From Nageia nagi (lineage: Eukaryota > Pinophyta), in the NCBI GenBank assembly GCA_050084985.1, contig JBITNC010000001.1, positions 60,264,001 to 60,328,000 of the forward strand: a DNA stretch of 64,000 nucleotides, given 5' to 3'. The position numbers and the translations under genes were made by a program. The notes under the pieces were generated by a model, which saw nothing but the letters and a program-made list of their open reading frames with translations, ran no database searches and was not told the DNA's origin. This document shows positions 33,945-47,115 of the stretch, in pieces (position 1 is the stretch's first letter; the number at the start of each line of letters is the position of its first letter).

Positions 33945-34443
33945 TGAGAGAATTGAACTATAATATAAAAATTCTAAACTTCCAAGATCATATGTAAGCT
34001 CACAAATCACATCTAATAAACTCTAAGAAGATAATCTCACAAAGATACCACAAGATATAAGTGGTTCCTCCAACTAGGAGTTACATCCACTAACTAGATC
34101 TCACTTCTTCACAAATATGACCTCTTACAATCTTTTTAAACTCAACTCTTAAACACTATCATTAGCATAAATTTCCTCCACAAATTGGTGTATGATCCAA
34201 AAAGGGAGCCTTCTATTTATAAGCCAAAATCCCTCTTTGGATCACCCTTGTACCCAATGTACAAAATTATGACATGCACTCTCTTTTACCCAAGGGGCAT
34301 GCTCATGACGTGAAGTGTAGGACAAGTTGCATTATCATATTGATTTAAATACTTAAGGTATCAAATGATACCCTTAAGTATTAGTGAATTTACATAGAAT
34401 ATTATTACAAAAGCTTTACAATAATACATTATACATTACAACA
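33945..34443 (-). repeat. B1 5' LTR (499 bp)
   Basis: Sense TGTTGTAATGTATAAT...TCTCTCA. TATA-type CTATAAATAG... element and GTGG...CCAC hairpin (34061-34090) as in the 3' LTR. Same length as the 3' LTR with scattered substitutions. Confidence 0.95.
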
Positions 34444-34448
34444 AATAG
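34444..34448. repeat. B1 target-site duplication, right copy
   Basis: AATAG, matching 25895-25899. Confidence 0.92.
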
Positions 34449-35144
34449 GGCTCAACAATAATTTGAACTTTGCTTTTTCACATTTGCATCATATCTTCCC
34501 TCCAAAATTCAAATTTAAAGAATAATAACACCTCAAAGATAACACCTTATCCCTCCTAATTTAATTTTCTTATGAAATTAAATTAAATTAAATAATTCTA
34601 AATTTTTATTTTTATTTTCCTCCTTATTTCTTCTAAATTAAATCCATAAATAATTTTTAAGTTTGAAATAAAATTGCATAATTAAATAGCTCAAACTTGA
34701 AATTTAATTCCTTCCATTGTGAATAATTCAGAATGGGTGCCAAATTGATTAATCCTATAATTAGGGACCCAAAAACTAATTTTGATTTACACTATGCCTC
34801 CTCCAAGCTCAATTTTCACACACAAATGGTTTGAAACTTTGGATCTTCATGTAAAATACCTTGAAGTCTTAACAAATCATATCAAGATCTCAAATGTTCA
34901 AGCTTTATTGGTTGAATTTTGTAAATTCACAAAAAGTTAAGCTTACTTGAAGCTTAATGTCTCCTCTTGAGCCTTTATTTTACTATCACTAAGGCAAAAA
35001 TATGTCAAATTTCACAATTTGACCCTCCTAGTAGTTAGATGAACTCCTTTATAATGCCAAATGATCTAAGAAATATCAAACTATCCTTGCAGAATACAAA
35101 CAAACCTCTAGATGGTCTTGTTTCAAATAAAAATGACCCCTTTT
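34449..35144. other. AT-rich stretch, no gene seen
   Basis: No ORF or motif recognised; includes AAATTAAATTAAATTAAAT low-complexity sequence. Confidence 0.4.
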
Positions 35145-37139
35145 AGGATCATTTGAATTTGAAATAGATAGCAGTTGTGTGCAAGTTAGACTAGACCCTA
35201 TAAGCACCAACTAAATAAAAGATGCTTTCTCAAGCCATCATTTCGAAATAAACCTGAACTCAAATGTAAGATCACATAAATGACCAAAGGTGGTGTTAAG
35301 AAACATCATTGTTTACCTAGTAATGATGAGTGTTGAATGTTGATATATGATTTTATCGATTGGATTCAAAGATGAGCTCAAAATCTTTCCAAACTGGATT
35401 TTCTAATGAAATGTGGTGACCCTAGGCATTTTTAGAAACACAATGGCATTTATCTATAGAAACACGATGACCTTCAATGTTTCAAAAATGTAATAACATT
35501 TATATGTCAAAACATGGGAACCCTTGATGTTTTAAAACCTATAAACACATAGCAAAAGATTTAAATCAAGATCGTAATTGTATAACGATATAAGGCTACT
35601 ATATAAATAGAATATAAAAAAAGCTAGAGAAGATCTGGTGGGTATGTCCAAGGTCTAATGGGAGGAACAAGGCTTCAAATGATTGATTTCTTGCTTGCTC
35701 CAAGACCAAAAATACTTCCAAATATCCCTGTTAGATGCTTGATGAAGTTTGCTAGATGATTAGAGCTGCCAAATTTGTCACAATAATGCTTGGAGAGTTG
35801 CAAGATAAGTTTTTTAAAAGCTCATCAAATTTGATTTCAAAATTGTTTTCCCTCTTTTTTTAATGGAGGGGAGCCTTTGATTAAAATAATGCTTTTCAAA
35901 ATGTAGCTATTGCAATTCGAATTTCAAGTAGATCTTCCCCCTCAAAAGAGTTGTTGGTTGATTTGACTTTAATTTCAAATGGAGGACATGTCTTCTTAAT
36001 TTCTTGCTCATAGTCAATGAAACATATTAGTAATATTAAAACAAGATAATCGTTTATGTGCTTAATTCAAATTCAAATTTAACAAAACATGATTATGTAA
36101 TCAACATGACAAATGCTAATTAATTATTTCACAAATAAATAATTATGACTATATAAAAAATATTTTTTTTGCAATTTTCCAATAAGTAGATATGGTTAAA
36201 AAAAAAATAAACATGACTAAGTTTAATTGTAATTGAACATGCAAAATGTAAATAAATGATTGTGATTAAATTACAAATAACCATGATTAAATTTTCATTG
36301 CAATTTTCTAATAAATAGATATGGTTCAAAATACAATATGACTAAGTTTAATTGTAATTTTTCCCATAAATGAACATGATCAAAAACATAATTAAACATG
36401 ACCAAGTTCAATTATATTTTCCAAATGACTGTGATCAAAATGCAATAAACATAACTAAGTTTTATTACAATTTTCAATTATATAATTATGATTGAAAATA
36501 CAAATAAAGGTGAATAAGTTTAATTATATTTTCTAAGTAAGTGATTGTGATTGAAAACATAATAAACATGACTAAGTTTAATGTATTTTTCAAATAAAAT
36601 AAAAATGATCGAAAACACAAATAAACATGACTAAGTTTAATTGTATTTTCCAATTAAGTGATTATGATAAAAAACACAATAAACATGACTAAGTTTAATG
36701 TATTTTTCAAATAAATAAAAAATGATCAAAAATATAAATAAACATGACTAGGTTTAATGTATTTTTCAAATAAATAAAAAATGACCAAAAATATAAATAA
36801 ACATGACTAGGTTTAATTGTACTTTCCAAGTAAGTGATTATGATCTAAAACACAATAAATATGACTAAGTTTAATGTATTTTCCAAGTATAAAGCCATGG
36901 TCGAAATACAATAAATATGAAAAATATAAACTATGATTTATAAAGTAAATGAATATGATAAACAAGCATTTAATATGAAAATATTAACTACAAATTAACT
37001 ATGATAAGCAAATAAACAATTTTTGATATCATTATCAGATATGATCAAAATTGTCAAAGTATGCTTGACAATGCTAAATCAAACAAACATGCTAGGTTTT
37101 ACTAAATGTAACGCACAGTGCTAAATTGAAGTGTCTATA
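35145..37139 (+). repeat. ~2 kb dispersed repeat, copy 1
   Basis: Aligns in direct orientation with 54122-57192 (which has a 1.2 kb insert). Shared landmarks: GCAAGTTAGACTAGA, AAGCACCAACTAAA, CTTTCTCAAGCCATC, GATGAGCTCAAAATCTTTCC, CTAATGGGAGGAA, GAGCCTTTGATTAAAATAAT, then the ~59 bp array. Homology stops at TGTCTATA (37139). No ORF. Possibly part of an LTR or UTR of an old element. Confidence 0.85.
36100..36960. repeat. ~59 bp tandem array in copy 1
   Basis: About 14 units opening ATAAACATGACTAAGTTTAA, followed by TTGTATTTTCCAAGTAAGTG and TTATGATCGAAAACACA. Period about 58-60 bp with insertions and deletions. Confidence 0.85.
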
Positions 37140-38039
37140 TTTTGGCTTTTTTTATTTGCATTTTGACTAGGCTAAATGTAATGCAGAAACCTAATTTTGT
37201 GTATTATGAAGTAAATGTGATGTGATGGTTAACTGCCCCAAGTGATATATGTGATCCCCCTCAAACACATTTGCTATAAGGTAAAGAAGATGGGATGCAT
37301 TTGATAGCAAGAAAGAAGGGAGGAAGGATAAAAAGAGACATATGGGGAAACATGACTACATTTTAGAAATGCCATAATGTTTTAGAAATGCAACCACATT
37401 CTAAGAATGCCATAATGTTCACAAACATCATTACATTTCAAAAGAAGTAAAAAATGCAATCACATTTCCAATCAAGTGGGCTACAAAAGGGAAGAGCTAG
37501 GCTAAATTCTCTCATTTACATTTGTTTATTCATGTTTATGAGGCTCTAATCCTACCACCTCCTCCTCCTATAAGATTGATGACATAGCATAGAGACCCCA
37601 CTGATAGAACAAGCCATGTGCCCTATAGGTTGGTGCTTACCTGAATCTTGCAAGTTAATTAAGTTTTTAAGTTAATTTAATTACAAAATTAGGGGGAGGA
37701 GAAGAAAATACATGAGGAGGGTAAATTTGAAATATTTTGGATTAAAATTAATCAAGAAAGGTGTAAAAAATTAGAGCAAACATAAACATGTAGATAGGGC
37801 TCAAAAAATGAAGATTTAGGCTAGATTATGATCTAAAAAGCATGAAAATTGGAAATGCATGGGGTCACTAATTTTTATCTTGAAAACATAGGGGGTGTTC
37901 ATATTTCTATCTGATTGGAAAAACAATGCCTTGACCTTAGGTGTTTTTGATAAAAGTTATTTTTTTTTTTTATGATTTTTGATAGGTTGATGAGCGGGTT
38001 GCTATGAGATATTGCTTCAAATTGATATGGGATCTTCTA
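37140..38039. other. No gene seen
   Basis: AT-rich spacer between the dispersed repeat and the plant-mobile-domain relic. Confidence 0.4.
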
Positions 38040-39240
38040 TAGCGGACAATGGGTGATGAGGATTGGGAGTGGATTTTCCTTATCAAGATTGGTTACATTA
38101 GGATGATGGATCCCATGACATGCGATAGTGGCTACCTGATCGCATGGGTGGAGAGGTGGGACTCCTCCACCAACACCTTTATATTATGGATTAGAGAGTG
38201 CACCATCACTCTCAAGGATATCTAGAAGACCTTTAGGATCTTGAAAGAGGGAGAGCGTATAATTAAGGTGGGAGTAATCATCAACTAATAGGTGGCTACA
38301 ACAATGTTAATTAGAGCAGGCTAGTGGTGTCTCCAATGGGGGATGGGAGGGTTTGACTATGAGGTCACCTATAGGGACGGTATATGTGAGGCATGACTTG
38401 TGTTCATGATGGTTATCATTGAAACACACATCTATCCAAACTCTTTTGAGGTACTCTTCCCCTAGAATTTTTTGCATGAGGACCTACATTGCTAGAATAG
38501 GTTTACAGAGAGCTAGCAACGATTTGACTCAAACACTAATGAGGGATGGCATGTTCCCTCCTCCTTTAGATCTAGGGATGGGAGCATATTTGGGTGGGTA
38601 GGCTAGTAGGTCTACCATTTGACATTCATGTGAAGGCAAAAATATGATGGGGTGACCCTAGCATTGAGGCACCCTATGCACTAGGATGGGCTAGAGACTA
38701 TGAGCCCCAAAGATGGCATACCCACACTAAGTACTTGACCTACTATTGAGACATGATGTCGAGGTCATAGGACTTCATGTGGAGGCCCTACATGGATCGT
38801 AATATACAGGTAGAGGAACAAATTTGAGTAGGGAGGACCCATAAGGCCAGATGGGTCAAGACCTAGCATGGAGAGATGGAGTTTTTCTATTTTGATAGAG
38901 TTGATAGGTTGGTCTAGTGCAAGATGTGCTTAGGGTACTGATTATTTATAACAAGTATGGACTAGATGGGCTTTCAATGGTAGTATACATAGAGGTTTGG
39001 GCAAACTTGGATCTCCTAGTGATGATCTCAATGGTCAGACATGTAGAGACTACACCTACATATGATCAATTTTGGGTAGGATGGTTGGTAGTGGTGGCTC
39101 CCCTAGTAGGGGGATAAAGTGGATGGTGGAGACAAAGGTGCAACAGTAGGAGTAATAGTGGTAATAGGGATGGTTGTGGGTGATGGTGATGAAAAAGATG
39201 GAGGATGGGATGGTAGTGATGGTGGAGGTGACAACGAAGG
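38040..39240 (+). pseudogene. Plant-mobile-domain (MAIN/PMD-like) relic, 5' part
   Basis: In one frame, DSGYLIAWVERWDSSTNTF then ECTITLKDI matches the PMD opening ('xxLITALVERWRPETHTFHL...GEMTITLxDV'). Shifted frames further on carry LTYY, DFMWRPYMDRN and WHGEMEFFYFDRV, fitting the C-terminal 'WRPY' and 'VEWHxPDRVxRQF' landmarks. PMD proteins occur both as silencing factors and inside transposable elements. Many stops and at least two frame changes make this a pseudogene. The end (39120-39240) becomes Gly/Asp-rich and is cut by B2; its continuation is at 47620. Confidence 0.55.
39236..39240. repeat. B2 target-site duplication, left copy
   Basis: GAAGG here versus GGAGG at 47620-47624, one mismatch. 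Confidence 0.7.
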
Positions 39241-39743
39241 TGTTGGAATGTATAATGCATTGTTGTAAAGGTTTTGTAATAATCCTCTTTGTAAATTCAC
39301 TAATACTTAAGGGTATCATTAGGTACCTAAAGTATTTAAGTGAATATGATAATGTAAATTATCCTACACTCCATGTCATGAGCATGATCCTTGGATAAAA
39401 AGGAGTTGCATGTCATGCCTTTGTACATTGGGTAAAAAGGTGATCCAAAGAGGGATTTTGGCCTATAAATAGAAGGCTCCCTTTTTATGATTATACACCA
39501 ATTTGAGGAGTAAATTTATGCTATAGGATTGTGTTTAGAAGATGAAGATAAAGAGATTTGTAAGAGTTCATATTTGTGAATGAAGTGAGATCTAGTTAGT
39601 GGATGTACTCGTAGTTGGAGGAACCACTTTATCTCTTGAGTTATCTTTGTGAGATTGTTTACTTTGAGTTATTTAGATGTGAGTTTGAGCTTTCATTGGA
39701 TCTTGGTAGTATAGGATTGTTTATGTTATATTTCAATCCTTCA
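39241..39743 (+). repeat. B2 5' LTR (503 bp)
   Basis: TGTTGGAATGTATAATG...AATCCTTCA. TATA-type CTATAAATAG at about 39462, R/U5 hairpin GTGG...CCAC at 39599-39627. Confidence 0.95.
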
Positions 39744-39746
39744 AAT

Positions 39747-39758
39747 TGGTATCAGAGC
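39747..39758 (+). promoter_or_regulatory. B2 primer-binding site
   Basis: TGGTATCAGAGC, exact initiator tRNA-Met PBS. Confidence 0.95.
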
Positions 39759-40349
39759 ATGGAGTGGAAGCTCTTCTTCAACATCTTGGTGATCCTTCTT
39801 CATTCCTCATCTTACACTTCATTAGTGAGGTAAAACTAAGAGAAGATATAAATTTCCTTCCCCTTAGTTATTTTATCGATTATAGCAATATGCTACTAAC
39901 ATATTGCTAGCTAAGTGTTAGCTCTTTTTTTCCCAAAAAATATATGACTAACAAAGTGCATTTTTTTACTAACCCTCTATGTTACTTGCAATTTTTTAAT
40001 TGCTAGATTTTTTTTAAAGAGGGGGTTAATATACAAAAATTGCATTTTTTCATATATATATATATTTTAAAATAAGTATATATGTTACATATTATTACTA
40101 TATTATTTCTAACACTATTTTGTTAGATGCAATTTTTTTTGCCTAAAATAGCAATAGTATGTTATAGTTAAAATATTATTGCTATATTAACATAAATTGT
40201 AGTGTAAAAATATATAAAGCAATGTTTTTTTCTACTACATCTTTATACAATGTTTGCATTTAAATAAAAAAAAGAGAGAGTTTATATATATATTAGAGGA
40301 GGAAGTTTTTTTTTCATTTTGAAAAATAATTTTGTTTCATTAAATGTTT

Positions 40350-40850
40350 TTCAATAGGGGGAGGTTGACTAGCTACTGGCTGATCAAACTTCACCCTTCT
40401 CTCCTCTCAGGTGGTGGTGATGGTTTAAGTATTCTATTGATTTTGTTTTTGTTATTTGTGGCCTCCCTCTTATGTTATCTCTATTTGAAGCCCTCTAAAT
40501 GCCATACTTGGCCCTCATTTTCCTAATTCATTATGTGGCCTAAACCCTTATAGTTCCACCCTCTATATACTCTCCTGGCCCTCTCACTATGCTTCTCAAC
40601 CCTCTTAACCTCTACTCTGCCACTACCCTCTTAACCTTCACTCCTTATGACCTCCCTACCTTAGCAATGGATGACCTCCTCTTTGCCTAGTCTTCTCATG
40701 CAGTCTATCTTCTAGCACACTACCTCTGACCACCTTACCTCCATCGCCCCTACTTCAAACTCTAACCCCTCACCCACGTGGCCTTTTTTTGATTTACTCA
40801 TCCCCCTCTTATTTTTTAATTTTTTTTTATGAGACCTCCTTGCTTGAAGT
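40350..40850. other. Pyrimidine-rich variable segment in the B2 leader
   Basis: C/T-rich on the sense strand, with CCCTC, CCTCTT and CCCACGTGGCC phrases. No recognised protein. Compositionally related to the B1 segment (both pyrimidine-rich in sense) but not alignable by eye over its length. Confidence 0.45.
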
Positions 40851-41045
40851 AGGTAAGGTGATAAGACTCCATTAAATGCTACCTTTGGTTTGTATTATAT
40901 ACCTTTGACAAAGATTTATTCTTAATTAACCTAACATTAAGTGGAGTAAGGATTACACCAAAGCTTTTAATGTCTTACAAATAGTCCTTTTTTAATTTAA
41001 TGCTTATAAGGTGAATCAAAATAAGGATTGCATCCCTTATTTTTA

Positions 41046-41047
<2 letters not shown>

Positions 41048-41083
<36 letters not shown>
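41048..41083. repeat. TA dinucleotide microsatellite
   Basis: About 18 uninterrupted TA units inside the B2 leader. Confidence 0.97.
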
Positions 41084-41085
<2 letters not shown>

Positions 41086-41834
41086 GTATTTTTTGAAGTA
41101 TTCTTAGAATGATGGAAAGTATTTTTTTTAGTTTCAAAGTTCAATTTTTTTTGCTTGACATTAAAAGGTAATATTTTTCAATACCTAGAAGCTACAACTT
41201 TCTTTAAAGAATGCATTTTTTAAGATCATGTTGAGTTGAGATAAACTTTAAGTAAAAGAGGGGGGAAGTTTTTTGAAAGTCTTTACTTAAACTTTTTAGA
41301 TCCTTATGCAAATATGATATGTCTATTACTTAGACTTTTAAGTGTTGATAAATTCCTTCAAATTGGTACTTAAATTTTTAGATCTTTGATATAAATAGAC
41401 TTATGCAAATTAAGTAAATGATGCATGCCTATTACTTAATTTTTTAAGTTAATAAAAATGATGCATGCTTCTTAATTTTTAGATTAATGAAAAGATGCAT
41501 GCTTAGTACTTATTTTTTTAAGTCAATGGAATGATGTATGCTTATTACTTAATTTTTTAAAGCTACAAAATTATGCATTCTAAGTATTCTTATGCAAATT
41601 TATTGGACTTGTGCAAATTATGGAAATGATGCATTTATCATTTATGCAAATTTAACTTGTACAAATTATGAAAGGACCTATGTAAAGATGTCCTGTAGGG
41701 GTTAGTAAAAAAAATCCACTGGACTCTTAAGGTTCCAAGTTATAAATGGATGATGTTTTATTTATGCTATTTATTTCATGTTTCACACTTTTCTTTATTT
41801 ACTTATGCAAAAATCATAAACATTGATTGAAAAA

Positions 41835-42270
41835 CTCCCTAAAATGAATACATTCGTAAATACATTTTGCAACATGACTTGTTTGGAGAGCCACAAGGTG
41901 AGGATAGGTATACTAAAGCCTTTAAGTTTGACTATTCAAATGGTGAAAAGTTTGTACTTCTCAATTGTCCCTAAGTCCTTTGTGGGTTTGAAAATAACTC
42001 CAATAGGTGAATAGACATGTGTGTAGTTATACCACATGTCTACACATCCAGTTAGGGATTATCCTAATAACTTAGGAGGAAAACATGAAATCTAATCAAG
42101 ATTAATAATTTTGTTGATCCAATATACATCATAATCTTAAAAAATAGTATGTACTTCTCATTGTGAAAGTATAATATTGTCCAAGGTGAATTGGTTGAGG
42201 ATTGGTAGTACCTAGGTTCCACTTTGTGGGCATCGAGGTGAAGGCTTAATTTTAGATAAGAAAATAAGCT
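41835..42270 (+). other. Conserved leader block, B2 copy
   Basis: Sense-strand version of the block in A1, A2 and B1: GACTTGTTTGGAGAGCC, GGGATTATCCTAATAACTTA, CCAAGGTGAATTGGTTGAGG and GGTGAAGGCTTAATTTTAGA are recognisable. Ends about 215 nt before the acceptor-like site. Confidence 0.7.
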
Positions 42271-42489
42271 TCAATAATGTCACTTTATATCTATAATTCT
42301 TGGTGATGACAAAAGTATTTGGGTACATGGGTTGTATATTTGAGTTGTAAAACATTTGCACTTGTGAATCAAATCAAGCATGTCTTTGTTATTAAATGTA
42401 ACATGTAGTATTTACTTGGATTAAAATGAAACATATAATGTTGTTTTTAGACCACATGCTTATTATTTTTTCATATTATTTTGTAGCGA

Positions 42490-45400
42490 ATAGGAGACAC
42501 CTTTTTACCCAAACACATTCTTGATGGTTCCAAATTTGGAATTTAGGAACCTTGGATGAGAGCTAAATTGCAAGCAAGGAAGCTTTGGTAAATAGTAAAT
42601 GAGAACCTTATTGCTCTTATAGATAAGAAGACACTTGAGGTTTACAACACGAATAATGAGTTGAAAACCTCTATATTTTTTTTGTAATTTTAAATTATAT
42701 GCTCTTGATGATTTCAACCTCAACCTCAGAAAAGGAAGCTTGGGATAAGCTTAAGAAGATCTACCTTGGATCTAAGTTCTTAAGAAGGTTTACTATTCTT
42801 TAAAAGTTGCTTCAATCTTGTAAAGGGAAGATGAAAATATTACCATCTACTTGAATAAAATTATTAATCTTAGGATATAATTTGTTACTTGTGGGTGCAA
42901 TTAGATCAATGATGAGTTCATATTCTTCATCATTCTTCAAAGCCTTTCTTCAAAGTTTGGTAACTTTGTGATGGTATTTGAGATTAAGCTTGATGATTAA
43001 GAAGAAGTATTCTCCTTTGAGAACCTTTTTAGGCTCTTTTTGAAGCATGATAAAACTCTTAACAAAAAGGTGTTGATTTATTCTCTAAAAGATAATAATG
43101 TTTCTCTAAGAGCAACTAAAACTCCTTTCAAGAAGAAGTTCAATCATCATAAGAAATCTTATCCTTCTTCCTCCAAAAGATTTGAGAAAAAGGGAAATCA
43201 TAGCAATCACAGTAACAAAAACAATCATAGAAATAATGACAACAACAACTTCTTCAAGCAAAGATATGGAAAAGGTAAGGTAAGCAAACCAAATCTTAAG
43301 GTAAAGTCTAATAGAAATTGTAACTATTATGGCATCCATGGTCAAAAGAAATTGATTGCTACAAAAAGAAAAAGAGAAAATTGTTACAAGGGTAATGGAA
43401 ATGTAAAGAAATTGAAAGAAATTAAGAATATAAAAGTTGGATTTACTGCTATGCTTTACTCTATAATCATATTTTTTCGATTGACTAGATTGTTGACTCT
43501 GGTTGCACTAATCACCTTACTTTGAAAAAGATAAATTTAAAAATTTTCACAAGTATAAAAAGTACAGTTTGATAGGTGATAATTATATCCTTGAAGTCCA
43601 AGTAATTAGAAGTGTGTTGATTCACGAGAAGGTTCTTGAAAATGTGCTTTATGTTCCTAAGCTTAGGATGAACCTTCTCTCATGATCCAAGTTGCAAGCA
43701 AAAGGTACTCATTTGAGTTTGATTTATAATCTTGGTGCATTAAGAAGGGACTTGCCATACTAGTTAAAGGATTAATAAAAGATGATCTTACATTATGGAT
43801 CAAGTTCTTACAGAGATGTGTCTTACTACAAATGTGTGTTCTAGAGGCAATCTTTAGCATCAACATTTAAAACACCTTAACCACAAGTGTATTCAAATCA
43901 TGAAAGACCATGAACTTATAGAATAATTGGTCTATGTGAGAATCATCCTTGGTAAGATGAATAGACAAAGGTTCAAAAGATAGATAATAAAAGCATCTCA
44001 ATCTCTTCAACTTGTGTATTCAAATTTAATGGATCTATTTCAAACTAAGTCACTTGAGGGAGCATCTTATGTCTTGACCTTCATCGATGAATTTAGGAGA
44101 ATGACTTTGGTTATCTACTTGAGCATAAAGATCAAACTTTGGGTTTAATAATTTTAAGCCTAGTTGAAAATCTAATAACCTTAAATCAAGATGTTGAGAT
44201 AGATAATGGAGGAGAATATAACAACAAGTTTAATAACTATTTTATTAAGAATGAAATCAAGAGGTAGTTTATGATTCCATACACTCCTTAGCAAAATGGT
44301 ATTACTAAAAGAAAAAATAGAATAATTATGGAGATGGTTAGATGCATGTTGGGTAATCTTCTTAGTTTCTTATAAGGTGAAGCTGTGAGCTTTGATATTC
44401 ACACCTTGAATAGGTATCTTACAAAAGCCATTCAAGGTAAAAATCTTTTTGAGGCTTGGTTAGAAAGAAAGCCTAATATTTTTCAACTTAGGGTGTTTGT
44501 TTATGAAGAATTCTCTTACATTATTTCTAAGAGAAGGAAAAAAATTGGACAAAAGAGCTAAAAAATGTATCTTTGTAGGGTATGATAGTTAGCATAAAGG
44601 CTATAAGATCTACTCTCCATACTATAAAGAAGTGTTCATTTCAAGGGATGTAAAATTCATTGAAATTTCTAAAGAATCTACTTCTAATGAGGATGTTGAT
44701 GATTTAGATGACTTGTTAGTTACACCTAACTGGCTATATATTGATGTAGACAAGTCACCTCAGTAGCAAAATTCTTCAACATAAAAGGTAACAAGGACCA
44801 TGACTTTGAATAAATCTTTATTTATCAAAATTGATAACAATAATGAGCCCTCATCTTTCAAATAAGCTTCTAAGCATGAGTGCTAGATGGAAGCCATGAA
44901 AGTAGAGTATGAGGTGCTTATAAAAAATGAGACTTGGGACTTGGTTCCTTATCTCAATAAGAAGAATGTGATTGGTAATAAGTGGATCTTCAAGGTCAAG
45001 TATAATTCAATTCAGGATATTGAGAAATATAAGGCAAGGTTAGTAGCTAAAGGTTTTGCTCAAAAATATGGTGTTGACTATGAGGAAACCTTTGCTTCCA
45101 TGGCAAAGATGCCTATTGTAAGAATTATCTTTTCTATTTTTACAACTCAAGAATGGAAAGTTTTTCAACTTAATATCAAGAGTGCATTTCTCAATGGTGA
45201 TTTATATATGGAAATATTTATGAATCAATTAGAAGTGTTTATTGTAGAAGTTAATGAGTCTTTTATGTGCAAGCTAAAGAAGTCATTATATAGACTTAAC
45301 CAAGCACCTAGATCTTGGTACAAGAAGATTTTAAAGTATTTTGCAAATATTTGGATTCTCTAAGTGTTTTTTTTACTTTGATCTATATGTATTCAATAAA

Positions 45401-46384
45401 AAAAAAGACATGGTCTTGATTCTCCTTTATGTGAAGAATGTTTTGATAACTAAAAATAATGATCAAATAATTCAAGAGTGCATATCCAAACTCAAGGCAA
45501 CATTTGAAATGATTGATCTTGGTCTCTTGCACTACTACCTTAGAATGCAAGTGTATCAATACAAGGATTATACCTATCTTATTCAATCCAAGAATATATC
45601 AAATATCTTACAAAATTTTAGAATGGAGTGTAGACATGCTATAATACCTATCTCTTTTGGAATCACTGTGTCCTTTAGTTCCAACTCTTAGTTGGTTGAT
45701 GGTATAAGTTATAAACAATTAATTGGTAATCTTCTATATTTGACTATATCTAGGCCATATATTACCTTTACAATGAATATGATGGCATAATTCATGTAGT
45801 ATGTTGAGCACCTCAATGCTGTTAAGTAAATTTTGAAGTATGTTGCAAGGATGAAGGATCTTGCACTCAAGTATTTCAAGTTACCCTCATTTGTTCTCTC
45901 AAGGTTCTTATATTATAACTATGGGGGAGATAGAGATGATAAAAAATCAACCTCTACATATATTTTTAGCATTGGTTTAGGTGTTATCTCTTGGGCCTCC
46001 ATAAAGTAACCTATTGTTTCTCTTTCCATCACAAAAGTTATATACTATGCCATGTCTGTTGTAGCTCAAGAAGCTATTTGGCTAAGGTATCTTCTAAAAA
46101 AAATAAGGTATGAGCAAGTTGGTTCATCTTTAATTTTTTTAGATAATCAATTAGCTATTTCTTTGGCTAAGAATCTTATGTTCAATTAGATAATAAAACA
46201 TGTGAAAATCCAAACCCATTTCATTAAGGAGAAGGTTTTTGATGGCATCATACACCTAGAGTATTTTCCATCAACCTTGAACTCCATTGATTTATTTAGA
46301 AAGCCTCTTCTTGAAGCTTAATTTTAAAAGCTTAAGGATGCTATTGAGTTGGTGAAGTTTCCCTTAAGGGAGAGTGAAGTTTGA
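42490..46384 (+). pseudogene. B2 copia gag-pol polyprotein (decayed)
   Basis: The start codon is ATA at 42490-42492 where related elements have ATG. Gag open piece 43040-43525 with KTPFKKKFNHHKK; the zinc knuckle CNYYGIHGQKKL lacks most ligands. Integrase shows FIDEFRRMT and EIDNGGEY, with TAG at 44289-44291 in PYTP*QNG. RT N-terminal part is open at 44887-45363 (NKWIFKVKYNSIQD, KSAFLNGDL). The catalytic YVDD reads YVKN (45428-45439), abolishing the two metal-binding Asp. A frameshift lies near 45345. RNase H and the C-terminal tail are recognisable to the stop at 46382-46384. Non-functional on several counts. Confidence 0.9.
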
Positions 46385-47106
46385 ATTCTTATGTTGAATT
46401 CATATTTGTGAAGACAACTTCACCCTTAAAAGGATTTTGTGTTATATAGTGTTGATTTTATTGTACAACTTCATGGTAAGTTCACTTTGCATGAGGAATT
46501 TGTTGTACAATTTTTTTTTTAAAGCAAAAAGATTGGCCAATCTAGAACTATTTAGTTATCCATGTGCGAGGAACTCGTATGTGTCTATTAACATTGTTCA
46601 ATTTTCCATATATGAGAAACTCATATGTGCATTTTATTTTGCTCTATTTTGTAATGATAATCAACACATATTTTATATACAATAGGTGACTATGAGTTTT
46701 GGATTGACATCTTTGTGATAACTTATAGTGCACCATTGATTAGTTTATGATGGCATTGTTTGATACATCTATCCTTGTTGATATGATTGTGTTGCATCTA
46801 ATTGATCTTATTTTTTGAGCTGCTTATGACTTGCAGGTTCCTTAAGATTGTAAGTTACTTACTTCAAGTGTGTAGACTCTTGGAGACTCTTCATGACTTC
46901 TAGTTGGATGAATACTTTATGTACATTGAAATTAATTATGGTTAATGATTGTATTGTAAACCATTTGTTAAGATGGTAAAGTAGTGAGTCTCAAACTAGA
47001 TCTTTTTTACTTCATAAATATGTAAAAAGTTTTCATCTTTGGTTGTATCTGTTTGGAGGAGAACTCTCTTTCTTCTCTCTTCTTTGCTCTATCCTAATAT
47101 TGCATT

Positions 47107-47115
47107 AAGGGGGAG
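47107..47115 (+). promoter_or_regulatory. B2 polypurine tract
   Basis: AAGGGGGAG directly before the 3' LTR. Confidence 0.95.

Larger units (their letters stand above)
25900..34443 (-). mobile_element. Copia element B1, complete (8,544 bp)
   Basis: Full-length Ty1/copia on the minus strand: two 499 bp LTRs, polypurine tract, PBS with one mismatch, 2.8 kb leader, decayed gag-pol, perfect AATAG duplication. Same family as B2 (39241-47619), which lies head-to-head with it 4.8 kb away. LTR divergence and coding decay show an old insertion. Confidence 0.95.
39830..42486 (+). other. B2 leader, predicted spliced intron (2.66 kb)
   Basis: AGTGAG|GTAAAACTAAGAG (39830) to TTATTTTGTAG|CGAATAGG (42486), four bases before the position of the gag start. 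Same geometry as A1, A2 and B1. Includes a pyrimidine-rich segment (40350-40850) and the conserved block (41835-42270). Confidence 0.6.

Noticed and set aside
39056-39319. His/Pro/Ser-rich minus-strand ORFs opposite the PMD tail
   Set aside because: They mirror the GGTGAT-rich coding repeats of the plus strand and run into the B2 LTR.
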